A DNA stretch of 14,552 nucleotides, taken from NCBI GenBank assembly GCA_021162285.1, contig JAGGYZ010000265.1, positions 1 through 14,552 on the forward strand, read 5' to 3'. Source of the stretch: Candidatus Fermentibacteraceae bacterium (lineage in GTDB: Bacteria > Fermentibacterota > Fermentibacteria > Fermentibacterales > JCC-6). This document shows positions 1-7,273 of the stretch, in pieces. Position 1 is the stretch's first letter. Each line of letters starts with the position of its first letter. The notes below the pieces were generated by a model. The model was not told the origin of the DNA, searched no databases, and saw only the letters and a list, made by a program, of their open reading frames with translations. The translations under genes were made by a program, and so were the position numbers.

Positions 1-566
1 ACGGCTACCTGCAGACAGGAGAGGAGATCAAACCGGGTCGACTGGTGAAAAGCTTCCGTGAGAAACCGGACGAACAAACTGCTTCCATGTACCTGAAATC
101 CGGAGAATACCTGTGGAATTCCGGTATCTTCATCTGGAAAGTCGATAGTTTTCTTGAAGAGTTAAAGAACTACATGCCGGAACTATACATGGGAATACAG
201 CAGTTACCTGATACCACATCTCCTTCCAGGGAAGTATACAGCGCCCTTCAGTCACAATCCATCGACTACGGTGTTATGGAGAAAACAAACAAAGCAGTTG
301 TTGTACCTGCTCTGTTCCAGTGGAGTGATATCGGAGACTGGCCGGGTGCAGGGCGGGCAGGAGTTTCAAAGGGCAGCAGTATGCTGATTGATTCGGAAAA
401 TGTTCTTGTCTTTGATGAAACCGACAGATTGACCGTTGTTGTAGGGTTGAGCAATGTGAGTGTGGTTTCAACCGGTAAAGCACTTCTGGTGATGTCTGAC
501 TCTGATGCCCAGAAGGTGCGTGAAGTTGTCAGCAGACTTGAAAAATCCAGACCTGACCTTGTTTAA
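1..566 (+). CDS. manC: Mannose-1-phosphate guanylyltransferase, C-terminal part (5' truncated)
   Basis: The reading frame is open from base 3 and ends at TAA 564-566, so the N-terminal nucleotidyl-binding half lies outside the window. The enzyme makes GDP-mannose from GTP and mannose-1-phosphate in the cytoplasm, feeding mannosylated or fucosylated glycans. Visible family hallmarks are the 'F.EKPD' segment (FREKPDEQTA), the 'YLWNSGIFIW' motif shortly after it, and 'FQWSDIGDW' before the final beta-helix-like region. The protein stops about 75 residues after the WSDIGDW motif. It is therefore the short single-domain form, without the fused phosphomannose isomerase domain seen in many ManC/AlgA proteins. 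TrmO follows after 9 bases on the same strand and is probably co-transcribed. Family assignment is secure; the cellular glycan served is unknown. Confidence 0.9.
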   Translation, partial: GYLQTGEEIKPGRLVKSFREKPDEQTASMYLKSGEYLWNSGIFIWKVDSFLEELKNYMPELYMGIQQLPDTTSPSREVYSALQSQSIDYGVMEKTNKAVVVPALFQWSDIGDWPGAGRAGVSKGSSMLIDSENVLVFDETDRLTVVVGLSNVSVVSTGKALLVMSDSDAQKVREVVSRLEKSRPDLV

Positions 567-575
567 AACACAGAA

Positions 576-1076
576 ATGCAGAGTACAATGAACTTCACAC
601 TGAAACAGATTGGAACAATACACACACCCTACAAAAACAGTGCACCGTATCAGCCTGTTGATACCGGTGAGGATGTATTCTTTCTGGAACTCTTTGACGG
701 TTATTCAGAAGGGCTTCAGGATCTATCCATGTTCAGTTACATGTACCTGCTTTACTACGCCCACAGGGTTACACAAAAGGCTGATATGGTTGTATCACCT
801 CCCTGGGCAGGCGGGAAAGAGGTTGGTGTGTTTGCAAGCCGTTCACCGGTCAGACCGAATCCAATAGGGCTGAGTGTGGTTCAGGTAAAGTCCGTTGCTG
901 AAAACAGGGTATACTCTTCAGGTCTGGATGTGTTTGACGGAACTCCTCTGCTGGATATCAAGCCGTACATAAAAGACCTGGATGACAAACCGGAGGCCAA
1001 TTACGGGTGGCTTTCAGACCTGGACGATATGGAACACCTTACTTTACACATAAGAGGTATTCCACATGAACACTGA
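576..1076 (+). CDS. trmO: tRNA (adenine(37)-N6)-methyltransferase TrmO / TsaA family
   Basis: This 166-residue protein belongs to the TsaA/YaeB/TrmO (UPF0066) family, which uses S-adenosylmethionine to methylate t6A37 of certain tRNAs. The diagnostic signature FASRSPVRPNPIGLS spans residues 87-101. The second conserved block, FDGTPLLDIKPYI, spans 120-132 and is followed by a short D-rich stretch and NYGW. The length matches the single-domain form; E. coli TrmO is longer because of a C-terminal extension. ATG 576 is used here, but ATG 588 (MNFTLKQIG) is in frame and equally plausible because neither has a clear Shine-Dalgarno sequence. The gene lies 9 bases behind the guanylyltransferase gene and converges on the L,D-transpeptidase gene with only 11 bases between the stops. 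No terminator is visible in that gap. Confidence 0.9.
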   Translation: MQSTMNFTLKQIGTIHTPYKNSAPYQPVDTGEDVFFLELFDGYSEGLQDLSMFSYMYLLYYAHRVTQKADMVVSPPWAGGKEVGVFASRSPVRPNPIGLSVVQVKSVAENRVYSSGLDVFDGTPLLDIKPYIKDLDDKPEANYGWLSDLDDMEHLTLHIRGIPHEH

Positions 1077-1087
1077 GAGCAGGTGTG

Positions 1088-1612
1088 TTACCTTATTGTA
1101 ACCGGAGCCCCCACAGGAAGCCAGAAGTAAGCCCATCTGGCTGTGAAGTAACCAAGACGCACGCACCCGTGGGACAGGGGTTCACCAAGCCGGTGTTCCA
1201 CAGAGCGGGAAGCCTGATGAAGGCCTATTGCTCCGGAATCTTCTATGGCCTGCCAGTAGGGCATGTGAACTCTGTATATGCTTGAAACAGGGCTCCATCG
1301 CTTGTAGAGAATTTCGAAATCGCCGCTTGGTGTTGCGTACCTTGAAGGCCTGCCTGTGGAGACAAGAGCCAGATTTGCTTCGCGCCCGCTGTCTAAAAAT
1401 ACTATGGTTTGTATTTCCCTGCTGACTATTGCATGCCGTGCCGCCGGCTCGGTTTCGACGAACAGAATCTGAGCTGGAAGAACGGAAACAATTCCCCTTA
1501 GTAGAAGGAATGGTACAATGAAGCAGTTCAGCGTAAACCTCCATCCGGTAATCAACACCAGTCTGTTTTCAAGATAACCACTTACTCTGCTACGAATTCC
1601 ACTTGCAGTCAA
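1088..1612 (-). CDS. L,D-transpeptidase (YkuD domain), membrane-anchored or secreted
   Basis: The C-terminal ~110 residues are a YkuD catalytic domain. STGRPSRYATPSGDF (residues 85-99) carries the TP.G.F motif. His132 lies in 'IGLHQ', and the active-site block SHGCVRL (147-153) contains the catalytic Cys150 and Arg152. Such enzymes form 3-3 cross-links in peptidoglycan or attach proteins to it, working outside the inner membrane. A hydrophobic stretch at about residues 28-48 looks like a signal peptide or anchor. The start is uncertain. The coordinate given is an upstream TTG with no Shine-Dalgarno. In-frame GTG 1558 and TTG 1555 also exist. A CTG at 1531 lies 6 bases after a perfect GGAGG (1542-1538) and would put the hydrophobic stretch at the N-terminus of a 147-residue protein. 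Function is inferred from the motif only. Confidence 0.85.
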   Translation of the reverse strand: MTASGIRSRVSGYLENRLVLITGWRFTLNCFIVPFLLLRGIVSVLPAQILFVETEPAARHAIVSREIQTIVFLDSGREANLALVSTGRPSRYATPSGDFEILYKRWSPVSSIYRVHMPYWQAIEDSGAIGLHQASRSVEHRLGEPLSHGCVRLGYFTARWAYFWLPVGAPVTIR

Positions 1613-1663
1613 GGGCGAGAGAGTTGACTTTCAAGTTGTATTGAAGCAGATTTCTGTCTGTGT

Positions 1664-1681
1664 GCCCTGTGGGCTTTTTTT
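1664..1681 (+). terminator. Short terminator-like hairpin with T-tract (plus direction)
   Basis: GCCC (1664-1667), a TGT loop and GGGC (1671-1674) form a 4-bp G+C stem followed directly by seven T (1675-1681). It has the form of a weak intrinsic terminator for plus-strand transcripts. The nearest upstream plus-strand gene is trmO, whose transcript would first cross the L,D-transpeptidase gene in antisense. It could alternatively be a chance hairpin. Confidence 0.35.
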
Positions 1682-1687
1682 GATAAT
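1682..1687 (+). promoter_or_regulatory. Candidate -10 element for the TPR lipoprotein gene
   Basis: GATAAT matches the bacterial -10 consensus at five of six positions and would place a transcript start near 1694, about 24 bases before the TTG start at 1718. The -35 position (about 1659-1664) shows no consensus match, so this is weak evidence. It sits immediately downstream of the T-tract hairpin. Confidence 0.25.
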
Positions 1688-1706
1688 TTCAGAATCATGT
1701 TTGAAT

Positions 1707-1711
1707 GGAGG
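1707..1711 (+). promoter_or_regulatory. Shine-Dalgarno GGAGG selecting the TTG start at 1718
   Basis: GGAGG ends 6 bases before TTG 1718. The in-frame ATG at 1697 lies upstream of the ribosome binding site and has none of its own. Starting at TTG also gives a normal lipoprotein signal peptide. Confidence 0.7.
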
Positions 1712-1717
1712 ATTGAT

Positions 1718-2998
1718 TTGAATCTCGCGAAAATTTTGGTTACTCTGGCAGTCGGGCTTCTTGTTGTCGCAGGCTGTTCATCTCCGGCGGTTACCGGTAT
1801 CAAAGTTCATATACAGAACGGTGAATATCAGGATGCTGTGGTTCTTGCCGACAGCGTTATAGCAAACGGCGAGGGATCCAATGCGGAGGTGTGGTACTGG
1901 AAGGCCAGAGCATACAGTATGATGCATGTCTGGGACGAAGCTGCTGTATCCTTTGTTAAGGCCTATGAACTCGATCCTCTAATGGCAGCCAACATGACAT
2001 CCTACTGGCCTGCCTTTTACAACACCGCTGCAGGCTATGCTTCCGAGGGAAACAATGAGGATGCGATCAGCATGCTTGAAACAGGCAGTGAGATCGTCCC
2101 TGACCGTCCTGAGTTCGACCAGATGCTTGGTGATATTGCTCTGAATGAGCAGAGATATGAAGACGCAATTGACTATTTTGAAGCATCGATCAATCTTGCA
2201 GTTACGAAAATGGATGAAATCAGCAGAAGCATTGAAACATCACAGGATCCGGAATACACAGAGCAGTTGAATGATGCGCTGGACAACATGGTGCACAGCG
2301 TTGTTCTTTCCACTTACAACACAGGTGCCATCCTTAAGAATCGTTACATGAATGCTGAAGAGGAAACGGAAGCGGCAGCGATTCTCGATGAGGCTGTAGC
2401 AGTATACACTAGAGGTATTGAGATAGATCCTTCAAGCGCTGATCTTATGACAGGTCTTGCAGAATTCTACATTCTCTCTCAGCAGTACGATGAAGCCATT
2501 GCTATCTACGACAATGCTCTTGCCGCCATCGAGGCCGGTGTTGAGGAGGGCTGGATTTCTGAAGAAGATGCAGCTGAAATGAGGGCTGAGGTTCTTCTTA
2601 CAAGAGGTTTCACTTTCATTGAAATGGACAGATTCGACGAAGGTATTGCTGCACTTGAGGAGTGCAGGGCTCAGATGGGTGATACCTACATGGTGCTTGA
2701 AATGATTGGTCACGCCAACTTCGTTATGGAAAACTACGACGAGTCTCTCGCAGTTATGACTCAGCTCACCGAGACTGAGGGGCTCACAAACGAGCAGTAC
2801 GCCAACGCATGGTACATGGTGTACGCCAACTATATCCGTCTTGAGCTGGACAATGATGCCCTTCAGGCGATACTGAATGCTATCCAGTACGATGGCAACA
2901 ATGCGGATTACTACGAATACCTGGCCCAGACCTACAGTACCCTTGGCAGAAACAGTCAGGCAATGGAGGCAATGGCAAAGTCTCAGAGCCTGCGTTAG
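1718..2998 (+). CDS. TPR-repeat lipoprotein
   Basis: With the TTG start this is a 426-residue protein. Residues 1-20 form a lipoprotein signal (NLAK, hydrophobic core, lipobox VAG-Cys20), so the mature protein should be lipid-anchored in the envelope. The rest is acidic and helical, with repeated TPR-like units: W-Y-KA-A.S (about 55-75), AISMLETGSEIVPD, YEDAIDYFEASINL, YDEAIAIYDNAL, FDEGIAALEECRA, YDESLAVM and a final A-NAIQYDG...YLAQTYSTLGR unit. TPR lipoproteins act as scaffolds in envelope complexes such as BAM, secretion or gliding machinery, but nothing here identifies the partner. The gene is monocistronic by appearance, being preceded by a divergent gene and closed by the hairpin at 3014-3044. 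The ATG at 1697 would add seven residues (MFEWRID) ahead of the signal and was rejected on ribosome-binding-site grounds. Confidence 0.9.
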   Translation: MNLAKILVTLAVGLLVVAGCSSPAVTGIKVHIQNGEYQDAVVLADSVIANGEGSNAEVWYWKARAYSMMHVWDEAAVSFVKAYELDPLMAANMTSYWPAFYNTAAGYASEGNNEDAISMLETGSEIVPDRPEFDQMLGDIALNEQRYEDAIDYFEASINLAVTKMDEISRSIETSQDPEYTEQLNDALDNMVHSVVLSTYNTGAILKNRYMNAEEETEAAAILDEAVAVYTRGIEIDPSSADLMTGLAEFYILSQQYDEAIAIYDNALAAIEAGVEEGWISEEDAAEMRAEVLLTRGFTFIEMDRFDEGIAALEECRAQMGDTYMVLEMIGHANFVMENYDESLAVMTQLTETEGLTNEQYANAWYMVYANYIRLELDNDALQAILNAIQYDGNNADYYEYLAQTYSTLGRNSQAMEAMAKSQSLR

Positions 2999-3013
2999 AA
3001 GTATAGTACTACG

Positions 3014-3044
3014 CAAAGAGCCCGGCATTCAGCCGGGCTCTTTG
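3014..3044. terminator. Bidirectional intrinsic terminator between convergent genes
   Basis: A perfect 13-bp inverted repeat (3014-3026 pairing with 3032-3044) encloses a 5-base loop. Its arms begin and end with CAAAG/CTTTG, so a short T-rich run closes the stem in both directions, but there is no long uridine tail. It lies 15 bases after the TPR lipoprotein stop and 13 bases beyond the biotin carrier stop on the other strand, as expected for a shared terminator. Confidence 0.85.
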
Positions 3045-3057
3045 TATACGTATCAGG

Positions 3058-3369
3058 TTATTTCAAGCGAACAAGAAGCTGATTCTTTTCCACTCGTTCT
3101 CCAGCCGAAACGGCCACAACATCAACGGTGCCTGAAACAGGTGCGGTTATCTCGTTGTACATTTTCATGGCATCAAGAATAAGAAGAACATCGCCTGCCT
3201 TTACAACAGTGCCAGCTGTTGTTTTTACCTCTACAACTGTGCCGGGGATAAAGGCGTTTACAAGCCTGATATCCGGCGGGGTCCATCTCCTGTTGAAGGA
3301 ATCCGGTACTTCTGTTTCGTAGATGGTTTCATCTATGTTCAGTTTTCCAAGCTCATTTTCATTCTGCAT
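3058..3369 (-). CDS. Biotin carboxyl carrier protein (biotinyl-domain subunit)
   Basis: This 103-residue protein carries the biotinyl motif DAMKM at residues 66-70, with Lys69 as the expected biotinylation site. It sits in a complete biotinyl fold: FIPGTVVEV...TVVKAGDVLLILDAMKM, then APVSGTV and GERVEKNQLLVRL. It shuttles CO2 on biotin to or from the partner carboxyltransferase encoded just upstream. The first ~35 residues (LNIDETIYETEVPDSFNRR) are a short N-terminal arm, possibly for docking to the partner subunit. ATG 3369 is preferred: it follows a GGGGGA stretch and leaves a 16-base gap to the pccB-type stop. An in-frame start at 3450 would overlap that gene by 65 bases and add 27 unlikely residues. 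It is the last gene of the operon. Confidence 0.92.
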   Translation of the reverse strand: MQNENELGKLNIDETIYETEVPDSFNRRWTPPDIRLVNAFIPGTVVEVKTTAGTVVKAGDVLLILDAMKMYNEITAPVSGTVDVVAVSAGERVEKNQLLVRLK

Positions 3370-3385
3370 TGTTTTCCCCCGGAAC

Positions 3386-4927
3386 CTAAAGAGGAATGTT
3401 GCCGTGGCGGCGGAACGAATTGCCGTGGTCCTGCCTGCCGGCGTATTCAAAAGCCTTTATGACAATTTCACGTGTTTTTCGGGGCTCTGTGAGAACGTCG
3501 ACATAGCCCTTTGATGCTGCAACATAGGGGTTGGCAAACTTGTCTTCGTACTCCTGGATTTTTTCCTGACGGGTTGCTTCAGGGTCATCGCTGGCAGCAA
3601 TTTCCTTTCGGAAAACAATGCTTGCAGCACCCTCAGCACCCATAACTGCGATCTCAGCCGTAGGCCATGCAATAACACTGCTTGCGCCGAGATGGCGGCT
3701 GCACATTGCTATGTATGCTCCGCCGTAGGCCTTGCGCATTATAACAGTAACTTTTGGTACAGTTGCTTCACTGTAGGAATACAGAAGCTTTGCACCGTGT
3801 CTTATAACTCCCGCATGCTCCTGATCGACACCTGGGAGGTAACCGGGTGTGTCTACAAATGTAAGCAGGGAAATACCGAAAGCATCGCAGAAGCGGATAA
3901 ATCTGGCAGCTTTGTCGGATGCATTTACATCCAGAACTCCAGCAAGATATCTGGGTTGATTGGCAACTATGCCTACGGTTTTACCGTTCAATCTGGCAAA
4001 TCCCACAACAATGTTTTTTGCATAGTTTTCATGTACCTGCATGAAGTCACTGTTGTCTACAATGCCTTTGATCACACTGGTAACATCGTAAGCTTTTCTG
4101 CGGTTGTCCGGAATGATGTCATCAGATATTCCCTTTACAGGTTCGGCAGGCTCGTGCACAGGTGGTTCTTCCAGACAGTTTGCAGGGAGAAAGCTGAGAA
4201 GTCTTTTAATCTGCTGGAAAGCTTCCCTTTCAGTTTCTGCGTAGAAATGAGCATTTCCTGTAACCGAAGTATGGGTTTTGGCTCCCCCAAGAACCTCCGG
4301 AGAGACATCCTCGCCCAGGACTGTTTTGATTACCTGTGGTCCTGTTATGAACATGTTGGATATCTTCTCAACAACAAAAACGAAATCGGTAAGCGCTGGA
4401 GAGTATACGGCACCTCCGGCACACGGACCCAGAATAAGAGACAGCTGTGGAATAACACCGCTGAAAGTTGTGTTTCTAAGGAATATCTCACCGTAACCGT
4501 AGAGTGAATCAACACCTTCCTGAATTCTGGCTCCTCCTGAATCATTGATGCCGATCAGCGGTATTTTCCTGGTTCCAGCACCGTCCATTACCTTAACGAT
4601 CTTTGCCGCATGGGCTTTACCAAGGGAGCCTCCTGCAACGGTAAAATCCTGTGCGAAGATAGCTACAGGACGGTTGTCGATTTTTCCGTAACCTGTTATT
4701 ACTCCATCGCCTGCAAGCTTCTTTCTGTCCATGCCGAAATCTGTTGATGAATGTTCAACGAACAGGTCGGTTTCCAGGAAAGAGCTGGTGTCAAGAATCT
4801 CATCCACTCTTTCTCTTGCTGTAAGTTTTCCCCGCTTCTTCTGTTTTTCCTGAGCAACATCTCCGCCGCCCTTGAACAGATTCTGCACTCTGGTGCCAAA
4901 CTCAGTTAACCTTCTTTTGATGGACAT
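3386..4927 (-). CDS. pccB: Acyl-CoA carboxylase beta subunit / methylmalonyl-CoA decarboxylase alpha subunit (carboxyltransferase)
   Basis: This 513-residue protein has the full length and both crotonase-like halves of the PccB/MmdA family. It moves a carboxyl group between carboxybiotin and an acyl-CoA, typically propionyl-/methylmalonyl-CoA. Landmarks are INDSGGARIQEG (127-138), the first oxyanion-hole block GPCAGGAVYSPA (167-178), FVDTPGYLPG (357-366), the second block KAYGGAYIAM (399-408), WPTAEIAVMGAEGA (421-434) and the family C-terminus KHGNIPL-like RRHGNIPL. ATG 4927 directly abuts the TAG of the preceding gene and has a strong GGAGGG 7 bases upstream. The biotin carrier gene follows 16 bases later. 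No biotin carboxylase or sodium-pump subunit lies in the window, so carboxylase versus decarboxylase cannot be decided. From memory, the position tied to acyl-chain specificity in Streptomyces PccB (Asp422) aligns with Ser416 here; this alignment needs checking. Confidence 0.93.
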   Translation of the reverse strand: MSIKRRLTEFGTRVQNLFKGGGDVAQEKQKKRGKLTARERVDEILDTSSFLETDLFVEHSSTDFGMDRKKLAGDGVITGYGKIDNRPVAIFAQDFTVAGGSLGKAHAAKIVKVMDGAGTRKIPLIGINDSGGARIQEGVDSLYGYGEIFLRNTTFSGVIPQLSLILGPCAGGAVYSPALTDFVFVVEKISNMFITGPQVIKTVLGEDVSPEVLGGAKTHTSVTGNAHFYAETEREAFQQIKRLLSFLPANCLEEPPVHEPAEPVKGISDDIIPDNRRKAYDVTSVIKGIVDNSDFMQVHENYAKNIVVGFARLNGKTVGIVANQPRYLAGVLDVNASDKAARFIRFCDAFGISLLTFVDTPGYLPGVDQEHAGVIRHGAKLLYSYSEATVPKVTVIMRKAYGGAYIAMCSRHLGASSVIAWPTAEIAVMGAEGAASIVFRKEIAASDDPEATRQEKIQEYEDKFANPYVAASKGYVDVLTEPRKTREIVIKAFEYAGRQDHGNSFRRHGNIPL

Positions 4928-7273
4928 CTATGTTCCCTCCCCGCCAGATGGCGTGTATCTGTTTTCCAGTTCTCTCAACAGCAACAATCTCTCGGAGGCG
5001 TAATCAGGCAGCACAAACCCACCGTCCTGAAGTCTCCTGTATTCGGTACCAGCGTCAACAATTTCACTCATGTCCCACAGACTGTTGGCCAGAAGCATCC
5101 TGGCTTCAGAGTAAAAGGGTGATACTGCCAGCGCTATTCTGCACAACTCCACCGCTCCCGGAAAATCCCGCGCAGCACGGCAGACTCTGGCGGCTCTTTC
5201 AAGAACCATGGGACTACGCGCTCTGGACAAAGCCAGAGTGGAAAGTTCGCTGGCGTGCACCTGATCCCCTGACAGGGAATATAACCATGCACATTGAGCG
5301 ATGCCCCATGGCTGCAGGGAATCAACAAACAGGTCTGCTTCGCACAGAGCTGCCGTCTGCTGCCCCGTTATCCATAAGGCTGTGATGTGAATGGCTTTTC
5401 TGTTCCACTCGGTTTCGGCGATTTCCACAGGTATGCCGGCAATTCCTTCATCCTCTGCAAATTCACCGTTCTGCAGCCAGGAAACTGCTGACTGCAGAGA
5501 GAGATCACCTGTTGCTGCGGCACTTGCAGCCGCAGCCTGCAGGTTACCGCTGCGACAGTATTCCCAGCAGCGGATAGTTTCTGCCCATATACCGTGATCG
5601 TCTTCATCGAGTTCTGGTGTGAACGAGGTATCGCTGCGGAATTGAAGCGCTTCAACAGCGTGGTTCAGAATCCGGGAGCCCAGCTGGTCTCTCTGTACCT
5701 GAAGTTCACTCAGTGCAGAAGAGGGAAGCTGGTACAGAGGGGTTGAGATAAATTCTCCCGGGTCCAGAGGATCAAAGTACCGGAACGCAAGGGATTCAAG
5801 ACCAGTTTTCTCAAGAAGCTGCCATTTCGCGTATGTACTTGTGAGACTGCAGATCTGTATGGGAACCCACTGGGGAAGCTTTGCCGCAAGGTAAACTGAA
5901 GAGTTGCTGTTCATGGTGTTGTAGATAAGAAGATTGAATCCGTATCTGTTAAACAGATCATTCTGCAGCCCGGTAAACTCTTTACCTGGAGACTCTGCGA
6001 TCATAAGGTAGTCCCAGTAGAGACCTTCCGGGTACAGCAGACACCTGCCGTCCATGAACAGCGGGAATTTTTCTCCGAACCTGAACTCCAGGTAACCTGA
6101 TATCTCGTTGGTGTTGAACACTACGGCACTTTCCATCAGCGCAGGGTTTTCTTCAAGCAGACTGGCCAGATCTACAGGATACACACTCCAGTCAACACCA
6201 GTTCCAAGCTGTTTAGGCGGTCCTATTTCTCTTGGAACACCGTAAACAAACGGTACTGCTGCAAGAACTGCTGCAAGAACCGCAGCGTACTTTGCAGTGA
6301 GCTTCAGTCGCAGCATACCTGGAATCCAGGCCAGCATCGCCGGCGCAAGAAGTTCCCCGTTGCGGGCAGCAAAGGCAGTAGCAGCAACAAGAACTGTCAG
6401 AGCAGCAACTCTTCCACGGTCTATTGCTTTTTTGAACACAAGCAGCAGAACTGCTGTGCCAAGGGTAAGACCGGAAAACAGCAGTGCTGTGCGGGACAAG
6501 GTTCTTTCAGGTGCGTACCTGGGGTCAAACGGGCTCCACCATTCACGGATGGACTGCTTGAACAATGGATGGGCGAGAAAGGAAGGAAGGTATTCCAGTG
6601 TTCTGAACCCGTTGGGGTGTATACCGCTTGCGAGGACAAGAGCCGCAGGGGGGATAAGCCACTTCAGAAATACTCTGTATCTGCCTGAGAACAGTTCCCG
6701 CATTGCAGGTACAGAGGCGAGAAAAATACCCATCACAAACCCAGCATGCACATTTACCCACACAACCTGCAGAGGAAAAAGCAAAAGTGTAAGTTTCCAT
6801 GGCTTGTGTGTCTTGAAGGACAGTATGTACAGGTATAGTGAAAAGAAGAAAATGCTGAAGAAGTGCGGTCGGGCTATCCAGCGGGGTTGAGCCAGAGCCA
6901 GCCACACAGCACCAAAAACAAATGCAGTACCGGGGGATGCACCGTTTTTAAGTGAAGCCTTGAAAGCAAAAAGAACGGACAGACCTATGAACAGAGCTTT
7001 AAGCAGTACCGGCCCGGCCTCGCCAAGGTTAATCCAGGACACAGCCATGGCAGTTTCTGCCAGCCATTCATGCTGTATCCAGTAGGCACCCTGTCTTGTC
7101 CAGGTAAAAGGGTCTGCGGTTCTTATTTCTCCAGTTTCAACTATGTCAATGCCGTTGCGGAGGTGCCAGAAAATATTGCCGTTGTGTATCGGTGTTATGG
7201 AATACAGTACGGCAATCAGTGTCAGCAGCCAGCAAAGTACGGCTGTTTCAGTAATTCTCTGCGATGCTTTCAA
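4928..7273 (-). CDS. GT-C-like polytopic membrane protein with C-terminal TPR-like domain
   Basis: This 781-residue protein has about nine or ten hydrophobic segments in residues 8-345 and a soluble remainder. The N-terminal pattern matches a widespread uncharacterised GT-C-type family: WHLRNGIDIVETGEI with ADPFTWT and HEWLAE (35-72) in the first outer loop, QPRWIARPHFFS (129-140), WVNVHAGFVMG (172-182), HPNG (219-222) and IREWWSPFDP (242-251). After the membrane part comes SGYLEFRF...LFMDGR (392-410), also typical of that family. Residues from about 510 are helical, with a TPR-like end (SPFYSEARMLLANSLW). The TTG start is preceded by GGAG five bases away. The start lies 26 bases inside the DUF2723-like gene, which implies translational coupling. 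The likely role is transfer of a lipid-linked sugar on the outer face of the membrane; substrate and acceptor are unknown. Confidence 0.8.
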   Translation of the reverse strand: MKASQRITETAVLCWLLTLIAVLYSITPIHNGNIFWHLRNGIDIVETGEIRTADPFTWTRQGAYWIQHEWLAETAMAVSWINLGEAGPVLLKALFIGLSVLFAFKASLKNGASPGTAFVFGAVWLALAQPRWIARPHFFSIFFFSLYLYILSFKTHKPWKLTLLLFPLQVVWVNVHAGFVMGIFLASVPAMRELFSGRYRVFLKWLIPPAALVLASGIHPNGFRTLEYLPSFLAHPLFKQSIREWWSPFDPRYAPERTLSRTALLFSGLTLGTAVLLLVFKKAIDRGRVAALTVLVAATAFAARNGELLAPAMLAWIPGMLRLKLTAKYAAVLAAVLAAVPFVYGVPREIGPPKQLGTGVDWSVYPVDLASLLEENPALMESAVVFNTNEISGYLEFRFGEKFPLFMDGRCLLYPEGLYWDYLMIAESPGKEFTGLQNDLFNRYGFNLLIYNTMNSNSSVYLAAKLPQWVPIQICSLTSTYAKWQLLEKTGLESLAFRYFDPLDPGEFISTPLYQLPSSALSELQVQRDQLGSRILNHAVEALQFRSDTSFTPELDEDDHGIWAETIRCWEYCRSGNLQAAAASAAATGDLSLQSAVSWLQNGEFAEDEGIAGIPVEIAETEWNRKAIHITALWITGQQTAALCEADLFVDSLQPWGIAQCAWLYSLSGDQVHASELSTLALSRARSPMVLERAARVCRAARDFPGAVELCRIALAVSPFYSEARMLLANSLWDMSEIVDAGTEYRRLQDGGFVLPDYASERLLLLRELENRYTPSGGEGT

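Noticed and set aside
1182..1544. 120-codon minus-strand frame starting at an ATG beside GGAGG within the L,D-transpeptidase gene
   Set aside because: It was considered as a sign of a frameshift. The YkuD motifs are continuous in the other frame from residue 85 to the C-terminus, so no frameshift is needed.
1624..1652. TTGACT with a CAGATT at 17-bp spacing as promoter of the TPR lipoprotein gene
   Set aside because: The -35 is good, but the -10 matches only three of six positions and the transcript would pass the T-tract hairpin at 1664-1681. It is therefore not listed as a feature.
2432..3028. 198-codon minus-strand open frame
   Set aside because: It is antisense to the TPR lipoprotein gene and its N-terminal end runs into the 3014-3044 terminator hairpin. 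No recognisable protein.
3692..4507. 271-codon plus-strand open frame
   Set aside because: It lies entirely antisense to the clear PccB/MmdA-type gene. Its translation shows no family motif and is cysteine- and serine-rich, as reverse-strand frames usually are.
6297..6890. 197-codon plus-strand open frame
   Set aside because: It is antisense to the 781-residue membrane protein gene, with low-complexity Arg/Ser composition and no domain.
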